From an uncultured Ruminococcus sp. (lineage in GTDB: Bacteria; Bacillota; Clostridia; Oscillospirales; CAG-272), in the NCBI GenBank assembly GCA_902795355.1, contig CADBKZ010000018.1, forward strand, positions 1 to 64,000: a stretch of 64,000 nucleotides of DNA. The letters run 5' to 3'. Below the pieces are notes generated by a model. That model was not told the DNA's origin, made no database searches, and saw nothing but the letters and a program-made list of their open reading frames with translations. Positions within the stretch are counted from its first letter, which is position 1. Each line of letters starts with the position of its first letter. Positions 44,382-53,177 of the stretch are shown in pieces. Both the position numbers and the translations under genes were made by a program.

Positions 44382-45298
44382 ACGGTCGTCCTTTTCTTGA
44401 AAGAAAAGGACCAAAAGAACTTTCACGCATAAGAGGTTTTGTGTAAAGATATGTTACTCTATGAACGTATGTTTCCATTGCCGTGTGCGGGCGGCCAAAG
44501 GCCGCGTTGGCTTCCGCTCCTGCCGCGATTGACCCACAAAAATCATTATTTGCCGTAGGGCGGGGGCTTGCTCCCGCCGCAAAAACAAACGGAAAAAGAT
44601 AATAACAAATATGCAAATATTCACTGCCGTTTATTTGCAAAAACCTTTCGCTTCCGGCGGGAGCAAGCACCATACAACCGCAGGTTATTTCCCCCGCAGG
44701 GGGTTGGCTCGCGGCGTTTGCGGACAGTGGGAATAAATCGTTTCCGCTTTCTTTCCAACGGGCAGTTTCTTGAAGCCTTCCCCTTGGGGGAATGGTGGCA
44801 AAGTCGCAAGCGACTTATGGATGAGGCTTCCGCTTGTTTGTCACTTCGCCTCGTCCGCGGGAAAATCGGCAAGCCGATTACGAGGTCAGGCTGCTTGCAG
44901 CATAAGCTCTCCCCCATAGGGGAGCCACGAAGTAACTTTCCGCCAAAAACTCCTTCCACCGTTCGCTTTCGCTCACGGTCCCCCTCCCCCAAGGAGGAGG
45001 TTAAAGTAACTTTCCATCGGAAAAACTTTATTGAAAAAACCTGTTGAAAATCTGTTGTTAAAAATCCGATTTTGCTTTTCTAATTGTCAACAACTTTTAC
45101 CTCCACCATCGGGGGAGGTGGCAGGCGACGCAGGAGCCTGACGGAAGGAGTTTTACATGCCCGTTTCCGTTTTCTCCCCGCTGTCCGCAAGCGCCGCGAG
45201 CCTTCTCCCATTGGAGAAGGTGGCCGCGAAGCGGCCGGATGAGGCTTCCGCTTGTTTGTCACTTCTCCCCGTCCGCGAAAAAAACGGAAAGCCGATAA
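44382..45298. repeat. Intergenic array: families D, B, A and C
   Basis: A single D unit (44382-44440: CGGTC, GTCCTTTTCTTGAAAGAAAAGGAC, CAAAAGAACTTTCACGCA) lies 22 bp upstream of rqcH. Then B (44553-44691, second end of the CCATACAACCGCAGG type), A with AAAGTCGCAAGCGACTTATGG (44790), GGCTGCTTGCAGC, C (45098-45153) and A with GGCCGCGAAGCGGCCGG (45208-45245). No gene. Confidence 0.85.
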
Positions 45299-45316
45299 AA
45301 ATATTATATCATAATC

Positions 45317-45345
45317 TTGCAATTTTTGCAAGGAAATGTTATAAT
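45317..45345 (+). promoter_or_regulatory. Promoter of coaW
   Basis: TTGCAA (45317-45322), 17-bp spacer, TATAAT (45340-45345). Confidence 0.65.
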
Positions 45346-45410
45346 AAAATATCAACAGATTTCAAAGAGGCAGCGGCGGGCGTTTTTTCGCCCCCGAAAA
45401 GGAGAATCCC

Positions 45411-46265
45411 ATGAAAAAGACTGTAATCGGCATTGACGTGGGCGGCACCACCACCAAAATTGTCGGCTTCCGCAAATCCGGCGGCGGCAAACCCACCTTA
45501 ATCGCTCCGCAATTCGTTCGCGCCACCGACCCCATGACCTCGGTTTACGGCGCGTTCGGCAAGTTCACCGCGCAGAACAACCTTGAACTTTCCGACATTG
45601 ACCGCATTCTGACCACCGGTGCCGGCTCCACCTTCATCACCAAGCCCATCTACAATCTGGATTGCCGACATGTTCCCGAGTTCAACTGCATCGGCCTCGG
45701 CGGGCTTTGGCTTTCGGGGCTTTCGGACGCGATTGTGGTCAGCATGGGCACCGGAACCGCGCTGATCCACGCGCGTTTCGACGGCGGCAAACCCGCCACC
45801 GAGTACCTCGGCGGAACGGGCATGGGCGGCGGCACGCTGGTGGGCCTCTGCCGCAAGCTCCTCGGCGTGGACAACGTGGAACACATCGAGCAGCTTGCCG
45901 CCGAGGGCGACCTTGCCAACATTGACCTGCGGATCAAGGACATTTCCCGCAACCACCTTTACGACGGCATTAACGAGAACCTGACCGCCGCCAACTTCGG
46001 CAACGTCTCCGACCTCGCAACCCCCTCGGACATGGCCCTCGGCATTGCCAACATGATTGCCGAAACGGTTGCCATGCTCTCCATTTTCGCCGCGCGCTCC
46101 TACGGCATCCGCGACATTGTTTTAACGGGCAACCTGACCGCCATTGAACCGATCCGCCGCGTGTTCGAGGGGCTTTCGGACAGCTTCGGCGTCAACTTCC
46201 ACATTCCGGAGCTGGCGCAGTTCGGAACGGTGATCGGAGCCGCGCTCTCCGAGTTTGACGAATAA
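45411..46265 (+). CDS. coaW: Type II pantothenate kinase
   Basis: A 284-residue ASKHA-fold kinase with phosphate-1 motif GIDVGGTTTKIVG, TTGAGSTFI, VSMGTGTALI and a TGTGMGGGTLVG-like loop (GGTGMGGGTLVGLC). Type II pantothenate kinases phosphorylate pantothenate in CoA synthesis and are feedback-insensitive in staphylococci. A related benzoyl-CoA reductase activator-like role is less likely given the lack of Cys ligands. AAAAGGAGA supports the ATG. Its terminator is at 46355. Confidence 0.9.
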   Translation: MKKTVIGIDVGGTTTKIVGFRKSGGGKPTLIAPQFVRATDPMTSVYGAFGKFTAQNNLELSDIDRILTTGAGSTFITKPIYNLDCRHVPEFNCIGLGGLWLSGLSDAIVVSMGTGTALIHARFDGGKPATEYLGGTGMGGGTLVGLCRKLLGVDNVEHIEQLAAEGDLANIDLRIKDISRNHLYDGINENLTAANFGNVSDLATPSDMALGIANMIAETVAMLSIFAARSYGIRDIVLTGNLTAIEPIRRVFEGLSDSFGVNFHIPELAQFGTVIGAALSEFDE

Positions 46266-46354
46266 AAACCCCCGAAATTTTCGCACCGTATATGCAAAAA
46301 TCGGCATTTTCTGTTGCAGATTGCGCATATGCGCGGCGAAAGACAACGAACAAG

Positions 46355-46387
46355 AAAGCCTTCCCGAGGGGAAGGCTTTTGTTTTTG
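46355..46387 (+). terminator. Intrinsic terminator after coaW
   Basis: AAAGCCTTCCC (46356-46364 area) pairs with GGGAAGGCTTTT across GAG, followed by TTTTGTTTTT. Confidence 0.85.
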
Positions 46388-46575
46388 TTGTCCGTGAAAA
46401 AATTTCCATTTGCGGGGACGGATATTTTTCGAGAAAGGCACCAATAATAGGATTAACCCGAATCAATTTCCAAAGGCGGTTCCGAAGCGGAAAGGCGGGG
46501 GCGGCGCGGCTTTTCGCCGCGCGCCCCGCCCAAACCCGAGACCGCCGAACCAACACGAGAATTTTGGAGGCCTTT

Positions 46576-47130
46576 ATGAAAGCAACAGGAATCGTTCGAC
46601 GGATCGACGACCTCGGGCGCGTGGTAATCCCGAAAGAAATTCGCCGCACCATGCGCATCCGCGAGGGCGACCCGCTTGAAATCTATACCGATCGCGAGGG
46701 AGAGGTGATCTTCAAAAAATATTCTCCCATCGGCGAGCTGTCTTTGTTCGCCGGACAGTATGCCGAAACGCTCCACCGCGTGGGCGACCTTTCCATTGTG
46801 ATCTGCGACCGCGACGCCGTAATCGCCTGCGCCGGCGTTCCCCGCCGCGATTACGCCGAAAAGCAGATTTCCCCCGAGCTGGAAGCCATTGCCGAATCCC
46901 GCAATTTCTATGAATCGTCCGGCGACGGAAATCCCGTTCCCGTCACCCGCGAGGGCGGCGTCTTTACGGTCAGCTGCGCCATGCCCATCATCAGTGGCGG
47001 CGACCTCGTTGGCTGCGTGGCCTCGGTGGTCGATCCGTCCGCCGACAACCGGAACCGTACCCCCCGCGAGGTCGAGTCCAAACTGATCCTCACCGCCGCC
47101 GGCTTCCTCGGCCGCCAGATGGAAGGATGA
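46576..47130 (+). CDS. spoVT: Stage V sporulation protein T (AbrB-like regulator)
   Basis: A 184-residue regulator: residues 1-50 are an AbrB-type swapped-hairpin DNA-binding domain (MKATGIVRRIDDLGRVVIPK, EIRRTMRIREGDPLEIYTD), the rest a GAF-like domain (LSIVICDRDAVIACAGV, VSCAMPIISGGDLVGCVASV). SpoVT tunes sigma-G forespore genes, so the organism belongs to a spore-forming lineage even if sporulation itself is not shown here. GGAGG lies 5 nt before the ATG. No sigma-A promoter is clear upstream, in keeping with forespore control. Confidence 0.95.
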   Translation: MKATGIVRRIDDLGRVVIPKEIRRTMRIREGDPLEIYTDREGEVIFKKYSPIGELSLFAGQYAETLHRVGDLSIVICDRDAVIACAGVPRRDYAEKQISPELEAIAESRNFYESSGDGNPVPVTREGGVFTVSCAMPIISGGDLVGCVASVVDPSADNRNRTPREVESKLILTAAGFLGRQMEG

Positions 47131-47150
47131 TTTTTGGGGGTTAAGACCTT

Positions 47151-47192
47151 GAGAGAACCCGCTTTTTCTTGGAAGAAAAAGCGGGTTCTCTC
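47151..47192 (+). terminator. Tagged perfect palindrome after spoVT
   Basis: 20-bp arms (47151-47170, 47173-47192) around GG, directly preceded by TTAAGACCTT and followed by AAACTCTTTCCC, the same flanks as the serA hairpin. Confidence 0.78.
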
Positions 47193-47300
47193 AAACTCTT
47201 TCCCGAAAAAGAACATTTCCGCAAAAGAAAAACGGCGATTTTTGACCACACGGTGCGCAAATTTGCGGGAAATGCGTTCAAAGTTTTTGAAAAGGGTTCG

Positions 47301-47329
47301 GGGAAAACTTTTTTCAAAAAGGTTTTCCC
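47301..47329 (-). terminator. Terminator after the DUF1294 gene
   Basis: GGGAAAAC and GTTTTCCC arms with an A/T-rich partly paired centre, 9 bp after the stop on the minus strand. Confidence 0.6.
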
Positions 47330-47337
47330 GAAATCTT

Positions 47338-47616
47338 CTATATCCCCTTGTACCCCAGAAACACCGCGAGGGCGACCTGCCAAGCGAGTCCCAGCAGGGC
47401 GACTGCCCAAAAATACCAATGCTTGGTTTTGTGGCGGAACAGATTCATACCGAGGAGCGCGCCCACCGCTCCGCCGAGGAACGCGACCCCCAGCAAAACC
47501 GACTCGCGAATGCGCCATTGTCGTTTTTGCGCCCTGCGTTTATCAACGCCGTATAGGATCAGCGCGACAAGGCTCGCCGCGCCGCAAAACGCCGCAAACA
47601 AAAGAAAAGGGTTCAT
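47338..47616 (-). CDS. DUF1294 membrane protein
   Basis: A 92-residue protein with three hydrophobic helices and the DUF1294 pattern: YGVDKRRAQKRQWRIRESVLL, then FLGGAVGALLGMNLFRHKTKHWYF. In other bacteria this domain can be fused to a cold-shock domain; alone its function is unknown. AGGAGACG precedes the ATG. Confidence 0.88.
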   Translation of the reverse strand: MNPFLLFAAFCGAASLVALILYGVDKRRAQKRQWRIRESVLLGVAFLGGAVGALLGMNLFRHKTKHWYFWAVALLGLAWQVALAVFLGYKGI

Positions 47617-47798
47617 TTCGTCGTCTCCTGATGTAAAAGGTTCTCTTTGGCGCGAGCTTTTTTGGGGTCTGACTCAAAGAGAGAAATTTGCGGGGAATCG
47701 CCCCCGTTCCAAACTATCATATCACGTTCCCGCGGATTTGTCAATCCCTTTTTTTGCCTTTTTTCGGGTCGGCAATTCCTCTGCTCGGGCAAAAACAG

Positions 47799-47830
47799 GG
47801 CGAGGCGCGCGGTTTCCCGCGCGCCTCGCC
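47799..47830 (-). terminator. Terminator of the DUF2325-DUF3793-flavodoxin operon
   Basis: GGCGAGGCGCGCGG (47799-47812) pairs perfectly with 47817-47830 across TTTC; on the minus strand CTGTTTTTG follows. Confidence 0.8.
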
Positions 47831-47863
47831 GAAAGGAGCGGGACGTTTTCCCCGCCCGCTTTT

Positions 47864-48286
47864 TTACGCCAACGCTTTGCCGAGCGCGGCGCAAGCGTCG
47901 ATCGCCGCGTCGTCGGGGGCGTCGTTGCAGGTTACGGGGTCGGCCGCAAGGTCGGCTCCCGCCGCCCGAACGTCCTCTTCCCAATTCCGCATCCATTCGC
48001 CGTCGCCCCAGCCGTAGGACCCGAACAGACCCACTTTCTTTCCCGCAAGCGCGGGCTTTGCGGCCTCGTAGGCGGGGGCAAACTCGTCCTCTTCGAGCGT
48101 CTCGGCTCCCATGGCGGGGCAACCGAACGCCACGGCGCGGTACGACGCGACCGACGAGGGGTCAAACTCCGCCACCGGAAGAAGCTCGGCCTCGGCTCCG
48201 GCCCCGCGCGCGCCGTCGGCAACGGCGTTCGCCATTGCCTCGGTGTTTCCCGTTCCGCTCCAATAAACCACTGCAATCCGTTCCAT
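47864..48286 (-). CDS. Flavodoxin
   Basis: A 140-residue short-chain flavodoxin: FMN phosphate loop WSGTGNTEAMA (residues 9-19), FGCPAMGAETLEEDEF and FGSYGWGDGEWM in the two flavin-stacking loops. It carries electrons in place of ferredoxin when iron is scarce. It follows DUF3793 by 16 bp in an operon headed by a GTTAGC palindrome. The SD is weak (AAAGGTTGG). Confidence 0.93.
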   Translation of the reverse strand: MERIAVVYWSGTGNTEAMANAVADGARGAGAEAELLPVAEFDPSSVASYRAVAFGCPAMGAETLEEDEFAPAYEAAKPALAGKKVGLFGSYGWGDGEWMRNWEEDVRAAGADLAADPVTCNDAPDDAAIDACAALGKALA

Positions 48287-48302
48287 CTTTTCTACCAACC
48301 TT

Positions 48303-48875
48303 TCAAATTGATTTTGTATGGATTCCGTCCGCAACCGCAAGTTGCTCAACGGTGTTTCCCTGTGCGTACCGGCGGCAATAAATCGCCGTGCATTTTTTGT
48401 ACCGCGTGAAAAGAGACTTTGCGCGCGTTTCGTCGCCGTACACTTTCCAACAGCCGACGCATTTGCAATCGCCCGCGTTGTGGTCGATGAACCCGCGAAC
48501 GTCCTCGGGCGGGTAGCCGAGGAACAGTCCGATTTCATGCGGAAATTCGGCCGACTCCCGCAGTTTGCGCGCCAAGACGCCGAGGCACCGCGCGGGCGAC
48601 GCGCAAGGGTAGCCGCGCTCGGCCAGAAGCTCCCGCGCCGCTCCCTGCCCGAGGTCGGCGCAGAGCTTTGACGGGCGATAAACATAAATCAGCGCGCGGC
48701 CGTTCCGGTAGCGCAGCGGGACCACCCGCAATCCCTTGCCCGCAAGGCGGCGGTTCCATGCGCGGAGCGCGTCGCGCATTTCGGCGCGGTCACGGTAACC
48801 GCAGGGGAACAGGTTCCCCGTTTTCAGCCCCGCGAGCGTTGGCGAACATTGACGAACCAACAAATTTTCCGACAT
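48303..48875 (-). CDS. DUF3793 family protein
   Basis: A 190-residue DUF3793 protein: CSPTLAGLKTGNLF at the start, VYRPSKLCADL, HEIGLFLGYPPEDVRGFI and GCWKVYGDETRAKSLFTRYKKCT are the conserved blocks. The family occurs in Clostridia beside flavodoxin and iron transport genes, and probably helps in iron or heme handling; its chemistry is not established. Several Cys (CKCVGCW) could bind metal. RBS AAAGGAGAGG. Confidence 0.88.
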   Translation of the reverse strand: MSENLLVRQCSPTLAGLKTGNLFPCGYRDRAEMRDALRAWNRRLAGKGLRVVPLRYRNGRALIYVYRPSKLCADLGQGAARELLAERGYPCASPARCLGVLARKLRESAEFPHEIGLFLGYPPEDVRGFIDHNAGDCKCVGCWKVYGDETRAKSLFTRYKKCTAIYCRRYAQGNTVEQLAVADGIHTKSI

Positions 48876-48909
48876 TTTTCCTCTCCTTTCGGGAAAATCC
48901 GGCGGGGGA

Positions 48910-49191
48910 TCAGCCGCCGAAATGCTCCCCCATAATGGCGCGGAGCGCCGAAAGCGACGCGCTATGCGACCGCGCGACGCGCGTGCGGTTTTCGTCAATT
49001 TTGCTCAACGCGCACCGCACCAATTTATGCGAACAAGTCCCCGTAAATAGGATGAGCAGATCGGGCGTTCCGAAATTCTGCATATTTCGTTCCATTTTCG
49101 GGAAAATTTTGGCCTTGCACCGGAATTGCCTGCAAACGTCCAGATAATTCCGCTGCATACATTCGTTTCCGCCCACAATTACAACGCTCAT
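48910..49191 (-). CDS. DUF2325 protein
   Basis: A 93-residue protein of the DUF2325 fold: SVVIVGGNECMQRNYLDVC is the usual VIVGG start, followed by CKAKIFPKM, DLLILFTGTCSHKL and RVARSHSASLSALRAIM. It is the first gene of the operon with DUF3793 and flavodoxin. DUF2325 proteins often sit in metal-regulated clusters; the function is unknown. AAAGGAGAG precedes ATG 49191. Confidence 0.85.
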   Translation of the reverse strand: MSVVIVGGNECMQRNYLDVCRQFRCKAKIFPKMERNMQNFGTPDLLILFTGTCSHKLVRCALSKIDENRTRVARSHSASLSALRAIMGEHFGG

Positions 49192-49220
49192 GTTGCTCTC
49201 TCCTTTTGATTTCAACTTTT

Positions 49221-49238
49221 GGTTAGCAATTGCTAACC
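49221..49238. promoter_or_regulatory. GTTAGC-N4-GCTAAC palindrome, probable metal-regulated operator
   Basis: GGTTAGCAATTGCTAACC is a perfect 18-bp palindrome 30 bp upstream of the DUF2325 start. A TAAAAT -10-like box lies about 20 bp further upstream (49257-49262), so a repressor bound here would block the operon. The half sites recall DtxR/IdeR-family boxes. Confidence 0.65.
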
Positions 49239-49309
49239 GTCGCGGACATGCCGCCGATTTTACCGTTTGGGAACCTTGAAGATTGTTCCTTGAAGCATTT
49301 CCCCCCATC

Positions 49310-49850
49310 GGGCGGTTGCTTGAAGCCTTCCCCTTGGGGGAATGGGGGAAACGGCCAAGGCCTTGTGGATGAGGCTTCCAACTGCCTGTTACCCTGCCTC
49401 GCCCGCGGGAAAATCGGCAAGCCGATTACGAGGTGGATTGGAGCGAAGCGACAAGACGGAGAGGGTTATATAAGCGAAATATTCAACAGCCCTCTTCTGC
49501 TGCTTGCAGCATAAGCTCTTCCCCGAGGGGGAGCCTTGAAGAAACTGCACATTGGAATGCCTCATCCGCCAGACAATCGAGGCTTCCCCGCCTCTCTGTC
49601 TGCCACCTTCCCCCAAGGGGGAAGGCTCATGATGTTTGCGGATAGTGGGGCGAAAGCAGAAACGGTTTATTCCCAACGGAAAGTTACTTGGAGCCTTCCC
49701 CTTGGGGGAATGGGGGAAACGGCCAAGGCCTTGTGGATGAGGCTTCCGCTTGCCTGTTACCTTGCCTCGCCCGCGGGGAGAGGCTTACAGTCACTTTCCG
49801 TCAGTAACTCCTTCTGTCGCGCCCGCAAGCGTGCGCGACGGAAGGAATTT
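49310..49850. repeat. Intergenic family A array with duplicated cassette
   Basis: CCTTCCCCTTGGGGGAA plus the AAACGGCCAAGGCCTTGTGG inner stem occurs twice (49327-49372, 49692-49742). Between them are TTGGAGCGAAGCGACAA, GCTGCTTGCAGC and CAGACAATCGAGGC units; a GCGCCCGCAAGCGTGCGCG unit (49818) closes it. No gene. Confidence 0.85.
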
Positions 49851-49884
49851 TCCCGTTTGTTTCCGCTCGCTTCCGTCGGGTTGT

Positions 49885-50145
49885 TCACTTTTTGAACAGC
49901 GACGCGAAAAACCCTTTCTTTTCGTAGGGGGCGACGGCGACCGACGTGACCGTATATCCCGTATCCGCAATCGCCTGTTTCAGCGTCGCCTCGTCCAAAG
50001 GTCCTTCGGAAACGACGACCGTTTCCCCTTTTTTATGCGACGACGCAACTTTGCGCACCTTGAATTTCGCGCGGATTACGTCATTGATATGCGCTTCGCA
50101 CATCCCGCACATCATCCCTTCAATCTTCAATGTGGTTTGCAGCAT
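49885..50145 (-). CDS. Heavy-metal-associated (HMA) domain protein
   Basis: An 86-residue ferredoxin-like HMA domain with the metal motif GMMCGMCEAH (Cys13, Cys16) and the usual late DTGYTVTS. Such proteins chaperone Cu(I) or similar ions, but here the gene follows an FtsX-type ABC permease by 24 bp rather than a copper ATPase, so its partner is open. The C-terminus ends in a basic KKGFFASLFKK tail. AAAGGAGAG precedes the ATG. Confidence 0.88.
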   Translation of the reverse strand: MLQTTLKIEGMMCGMCEAHINDVIRAKFKVRKVASSHKKGETVVVSEGPLDEATLKQAIADTGYTVTSVAVAPYEKKGFFASLFKK

Positions 50146-50169
50146 GTTCTTCTCTCTCCTTTCGGCAAA

Positions 50170-52449
50170 TCATTCCGCGCCTTTGAGCGCTTCCACCATG
50201 TTGATCTTCCGGTTTTTGCGCGCCACCATCAGCCCCACGGCCGTGGAAACGCCGAACGTCAGCCCGACGCTGACCAGATACGTCAGCGGCCCCAGAACCA
50301 GCTTCAATTCGTATTCGCTCGCAAGCGCGACGAGAAGCCATTGCAGAACGCCCACGCCCGCGGGCAGGCCGATCAGCACACCCACCAACGTCAGCCAGAT
50401 GTTCTGACTGATCAGCAGCCGCCCGATCTGCCGGTCGCGGAAGCCCAGAACTTTCAGCGTTGCCAGCTCGCGGTACCGCTCCACATAGCTCATAACCCCG
50501 AGGTTATAAAGCACCACAATGCCCAGCACCACCGCCGCAACCACCAGAACCGCAATCATCAGGTTCATAATTTCCATAAACCCCTCGTAGGTATCGAGGA
50601 TCTTTGCCTTGGCTTGGGGCGCGCCCGCAAACAGCGGCGATTCGCCGATTTCCCCCGCGGGGGTATCGGTAAACACCGAGCCGATGTGGTACGGAACGCC
50701 GATTTCCTCGGCATATGCCGCGGTCATGGAGATGCACTCGGTCATCACCGACCGCGTGTACCCCGCCACGCGAACGCGGTAAGTCTCCTCGCTCCCATAG
50801 GGCGAAAACTCGATGATGTCGCCCACCTTTGCGGTGTCTTTGAGCCGCAGGCAGAGGTAAACGCCGTCGTCCGTCAGGTTCATCAGCTTGTTGTTCCGGT
50901 CCACAAACCGGATCTTTCCGTGCGACGCGTCGTAAATATTCAGCATTACCGTGTCGCCGCGGTAGCTGACGCCCGCCGTTGCCTGCCAATCGCCGTTCAG
51001 CTCCTCGGCCAGCGCAAGGGTTTCGGCGTTCGGCGCGCTATCCGCAATGGTAACGCGGGTTTCGTAGTTGGAAATGTCGTCGCCGAGGATGCGCATAAAG
51101 GAATCCATCGTGTCCTTCATGCCAATGCCGCCCACCAGCAGCACCATGCACCCGAGAACGCCCACCAACGTCATGGCCGAGCGCGCCTTATGCCGCATAA
51201 CGTCCCGCAGGTTCCATTTGGTCCCGAACGAGCGTTTTTCCATGATGGGCATGCGCTCGATCAGGCTTTTTTTGACGGTTTTGGGCTGATACGGCCGCAG
51301 CGTTTCCGCCGCGGTTCCCCGCAGCATCTTTTTGACCGACAAAAACCCGATGAACACCAGAAACGCGTTGGTCAGGAGGATAACGGGGACGCAGAACGCG
51401 GGCATGACCAACGCCCATCTGTCCATATCGAAATAGGTCCCCATCATGCCGTTCGGGTTCATGATGAACCACGCGATGAAATACCCCAACCCAACGCCGA
51501 CCGCCGACCCGACCAACCCGATTACCAGCCCATAGGACGTATAATGCGCGAGGATGCGCCGATCCTTGAACCCGAGGGCTTTGAGCGTTCCGATTTGCAC
51601 CTTTTCGTTGGCGGCTATGCGGTGCATGGTGGTGGTCATGGTCAGAACGGCGATGGCAAGGAACAGCACGGGCAGGATGGACCCCATGGTTTTGCCCTCT
51701 TCGCTCTCGCCCATGGCCTCGGAATACACCATGTCCTCGGTTTTCGCCACCACCATGGTGGTTCTGCCGAGCGCGGTTTTCACCGCCTCTTCAAGGTCGG
51801 CCTTCTTCATGCCGGAGAGCGCGTTGACCTGCGGGTAAACGGCCATGGGACCGAGCAGAGCGGCGTATTTCGCGGGCGCGATGTACGCGAACCCGTGGGT
51901 TTTGTAGTCGGGCATCAGTTGGTTCTCGCCGGCAACGCAGATCATCTCCTCGCCCGCCTTTGCAAGCCCCAGCACCTCTCCCGAAATTTCAAGGTTCATG
52001 TAAGTCAGCGTCAGCGTATCCCCAACCCGAACGCCGTTTGCCTCGGCGTACCGATCAGAAAGCCAGAAGCCGTCGGCCTCGGGGTCGTATTCCCTGCCCG
52101 CCGTAATCAGCATGGTGGAAACGGTGTAATCCTCGGAAACGTGAAGCGTCAGCGTTTTCCGGTCGTCGTTCTTCACGCTCACCACAACCGAAAGGAACCT
52201 TGTCGCCTCGTCCACGCCGTCGATCTCCCGGATCTTCCGGACGTCCTCTTCCGAAAATCCGGTTTCGGAGTACAGCCGGAAATCGGCGTAGTTGGTTTTC
52301 CCGAAAAACCCGAGAACGTCGCTCTCGATGCTCTTCCATTCAATATTGAACCCGAGGAACACGCCGATGCCCACGGCCACCATGATTACCATGGAAAGAA
52401 ACTGCGCCCGATACTGCCACGCGGTGCGGAACAATTTGCGGATCAGCAT
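50170..52449 (-). CDS. FtsX/MacB-like ABC transporter permease
   Basis: A 759-residue permease with one N-terminal helix (FLSMVIMVAVGIGVFLGF), an extracytoplasmic MacB-like domain, then two sets of about three to four helices each followed by an FtsX fold (around 260-400 and 630-750), separated by a second periplasm-like domain. This is the type VII exporter layout used for lipids, lipoproteins or peptides. It starts 1 nt after the ATPase stop. Substrate unknown. Confidence 0.9.
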   Translation of the reverse strand: MLIRKLFRTAWQYRAQFLSMVIMVAVGIGVFLGFNIEWKSIESDVLGFFGKTNYADFRLYSETGFSEEDVRKIREIDGVDEATRFLSVVVSVKNDDRKTLTLHVSEDYTVSTMLITAGREYDPEADGFWLSDRYAEANGVRVGDTLTLTYMNLEISGEVLGLAKAGEEMICVAGENQLMPDYKTHGFAYIAPAKYAALLGPMAVYPQVNALSGMKKADLEEAVKTALGRTTMVVAKTEDMVYSEAMGESEEGKTMGSILPVLFLAIAVLTMTTTMHRIAANEKVQIGTLKALGFKDRRILAHYTSYGLVIGLVGSAVGVGLGYFIAWFIMNPNGMMGTYFDMDRWALVMPAFCVPVILLTNAFLVFIGFLSVKKMLRGTAAETLRPYQPKTVKKSLIERMPIMEKRSFGTKWNLRDVMRHKARSAMTLVGVLGCMVLLVGGIGMKDTMDSFMRILGDDISNYETRVTIADSAPNAETLALAEELNGDWQATAGVSYRGDTVMLNIYDASHGKIRFVDRNNKLMNLTDDGVYLCLRLKDTAKVGDIIEFSPYGSEETYRVRVAGYTRSVMTECISMTAAYAEEIGVPYHIGSVFTDTPAGEIGESPLFAGAPQAKAKILDTYEGFMEIMNLMIAVLVVAAVVLGIVVLYNLGVMSYVERYRELATLKVLGFRDRQIGRLLISQNIWLTLVGVLIGLPAGVGVLQWLLVALASEYELKLVLGPLTYLVSVGLTFGVSTAVGLMVARKNRKINMVEALKGAE

Positions 52450-52450
52450 G

Positions 52451-53152
52451 TTACCACTCCACTTCCTCGGCCGCGAGCGGATGCTCCTGCGCCTCGCAGG
52501 ACCGGATCTTCCCGTTCTTGACGCGAACAACCGTGTCCGCCATTTTGGCGATGTTCTGGTTATGCGTTACGATTACGATGGTTTTCCCGTAATTCTTCGC
52601 CATGGAAAGCAGCAGTTTCAGCACCAGAACACCGGTTTCGGAATCGAGCGCGCCCGTGGGTTCGTCGCAAAGCAGAATCTTCGGGTTCTTGCATAGCGCC
52701 CTCGCAATGGAGACCCTTTGCTGCTCTCCGCCCGAAAGCTGCGCCGGAAATTGGTTCAAATGGTCGGAAAGTCCCACTTCCGCCAGCATCCGCTCGGGGT
52801 CGAGCGCGTCCCTTGCGATCTCCTTTACCAACGCCACGTTTTCCTTTACCGTCAGCGTTGGAATCAAATTATAAAATTGGAACACGAACCCGACCGACGA
52901 CGCCCGATATTCCGCCAGCGCGTCCCCTGTCAGCCCCGCAATGTCCCGTCCTTCCACAAAAATCTGTCCGTCCGTCGGGCTGTCCAGCCCGCCCAGCAGG
53001 TTCAGCAGCGTGCTTTTCCCCGCTCCGCTCGGCCCGAGGATCACGATGAACTTGCCCTCTTCCAGCGTTAAATTCACGCTGTCGAGCGCCTTTACCTCGT
53101 ATTCCCCGTTTCCGTACACCCGACTGACATTCCGAAATTCCACAATGGCCAT
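52451..53152 (-). CDS. ABC transporter ATP-binding protein (LolD/MacB type)
   Basis: A 233-residue ATPase: Walker [10 protein letters not shown] (40-48), signature [15 protein letters not shown], Walker [17 protein letters not shown] and the switch His in [15 protein letters not shown]. It powers the adjacent permease. AGGAGAA is 12 nt from the ATG; a family D element lies 26 bp upstream. Confidence 0.95.
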   Translation of the reverse strand: MAIVEFRNVSRVYGNGEYEVKALDSVNLTLEEGKFIVILGPSGAGKSTLLNLLGGLDSPTDGQIFVEGRDIAGLTGDALAEYRASSVGFVFQFYNLIPTLTVKENVALVKEIARDALDPERMLAEVGLSDHLNQFPAQLSGGEQQRVSIARALCKNPKILLCDEPTGALDSETGVLVLKLLLSMAKNYGKTIVIVTHNQNIAKMADTVVRVKNGKIRSCEAQEHPLAAEEVEW

Positions 53153-53177
53153 TTCTCAAAAGTTCTCCTTTTTCTTT

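Noticed and set aside
45498-45956. Minus-strand 152-residue frame in coaW
   Set aside because: Shadow of coaW, which has all kinase motifs on the plus strand.
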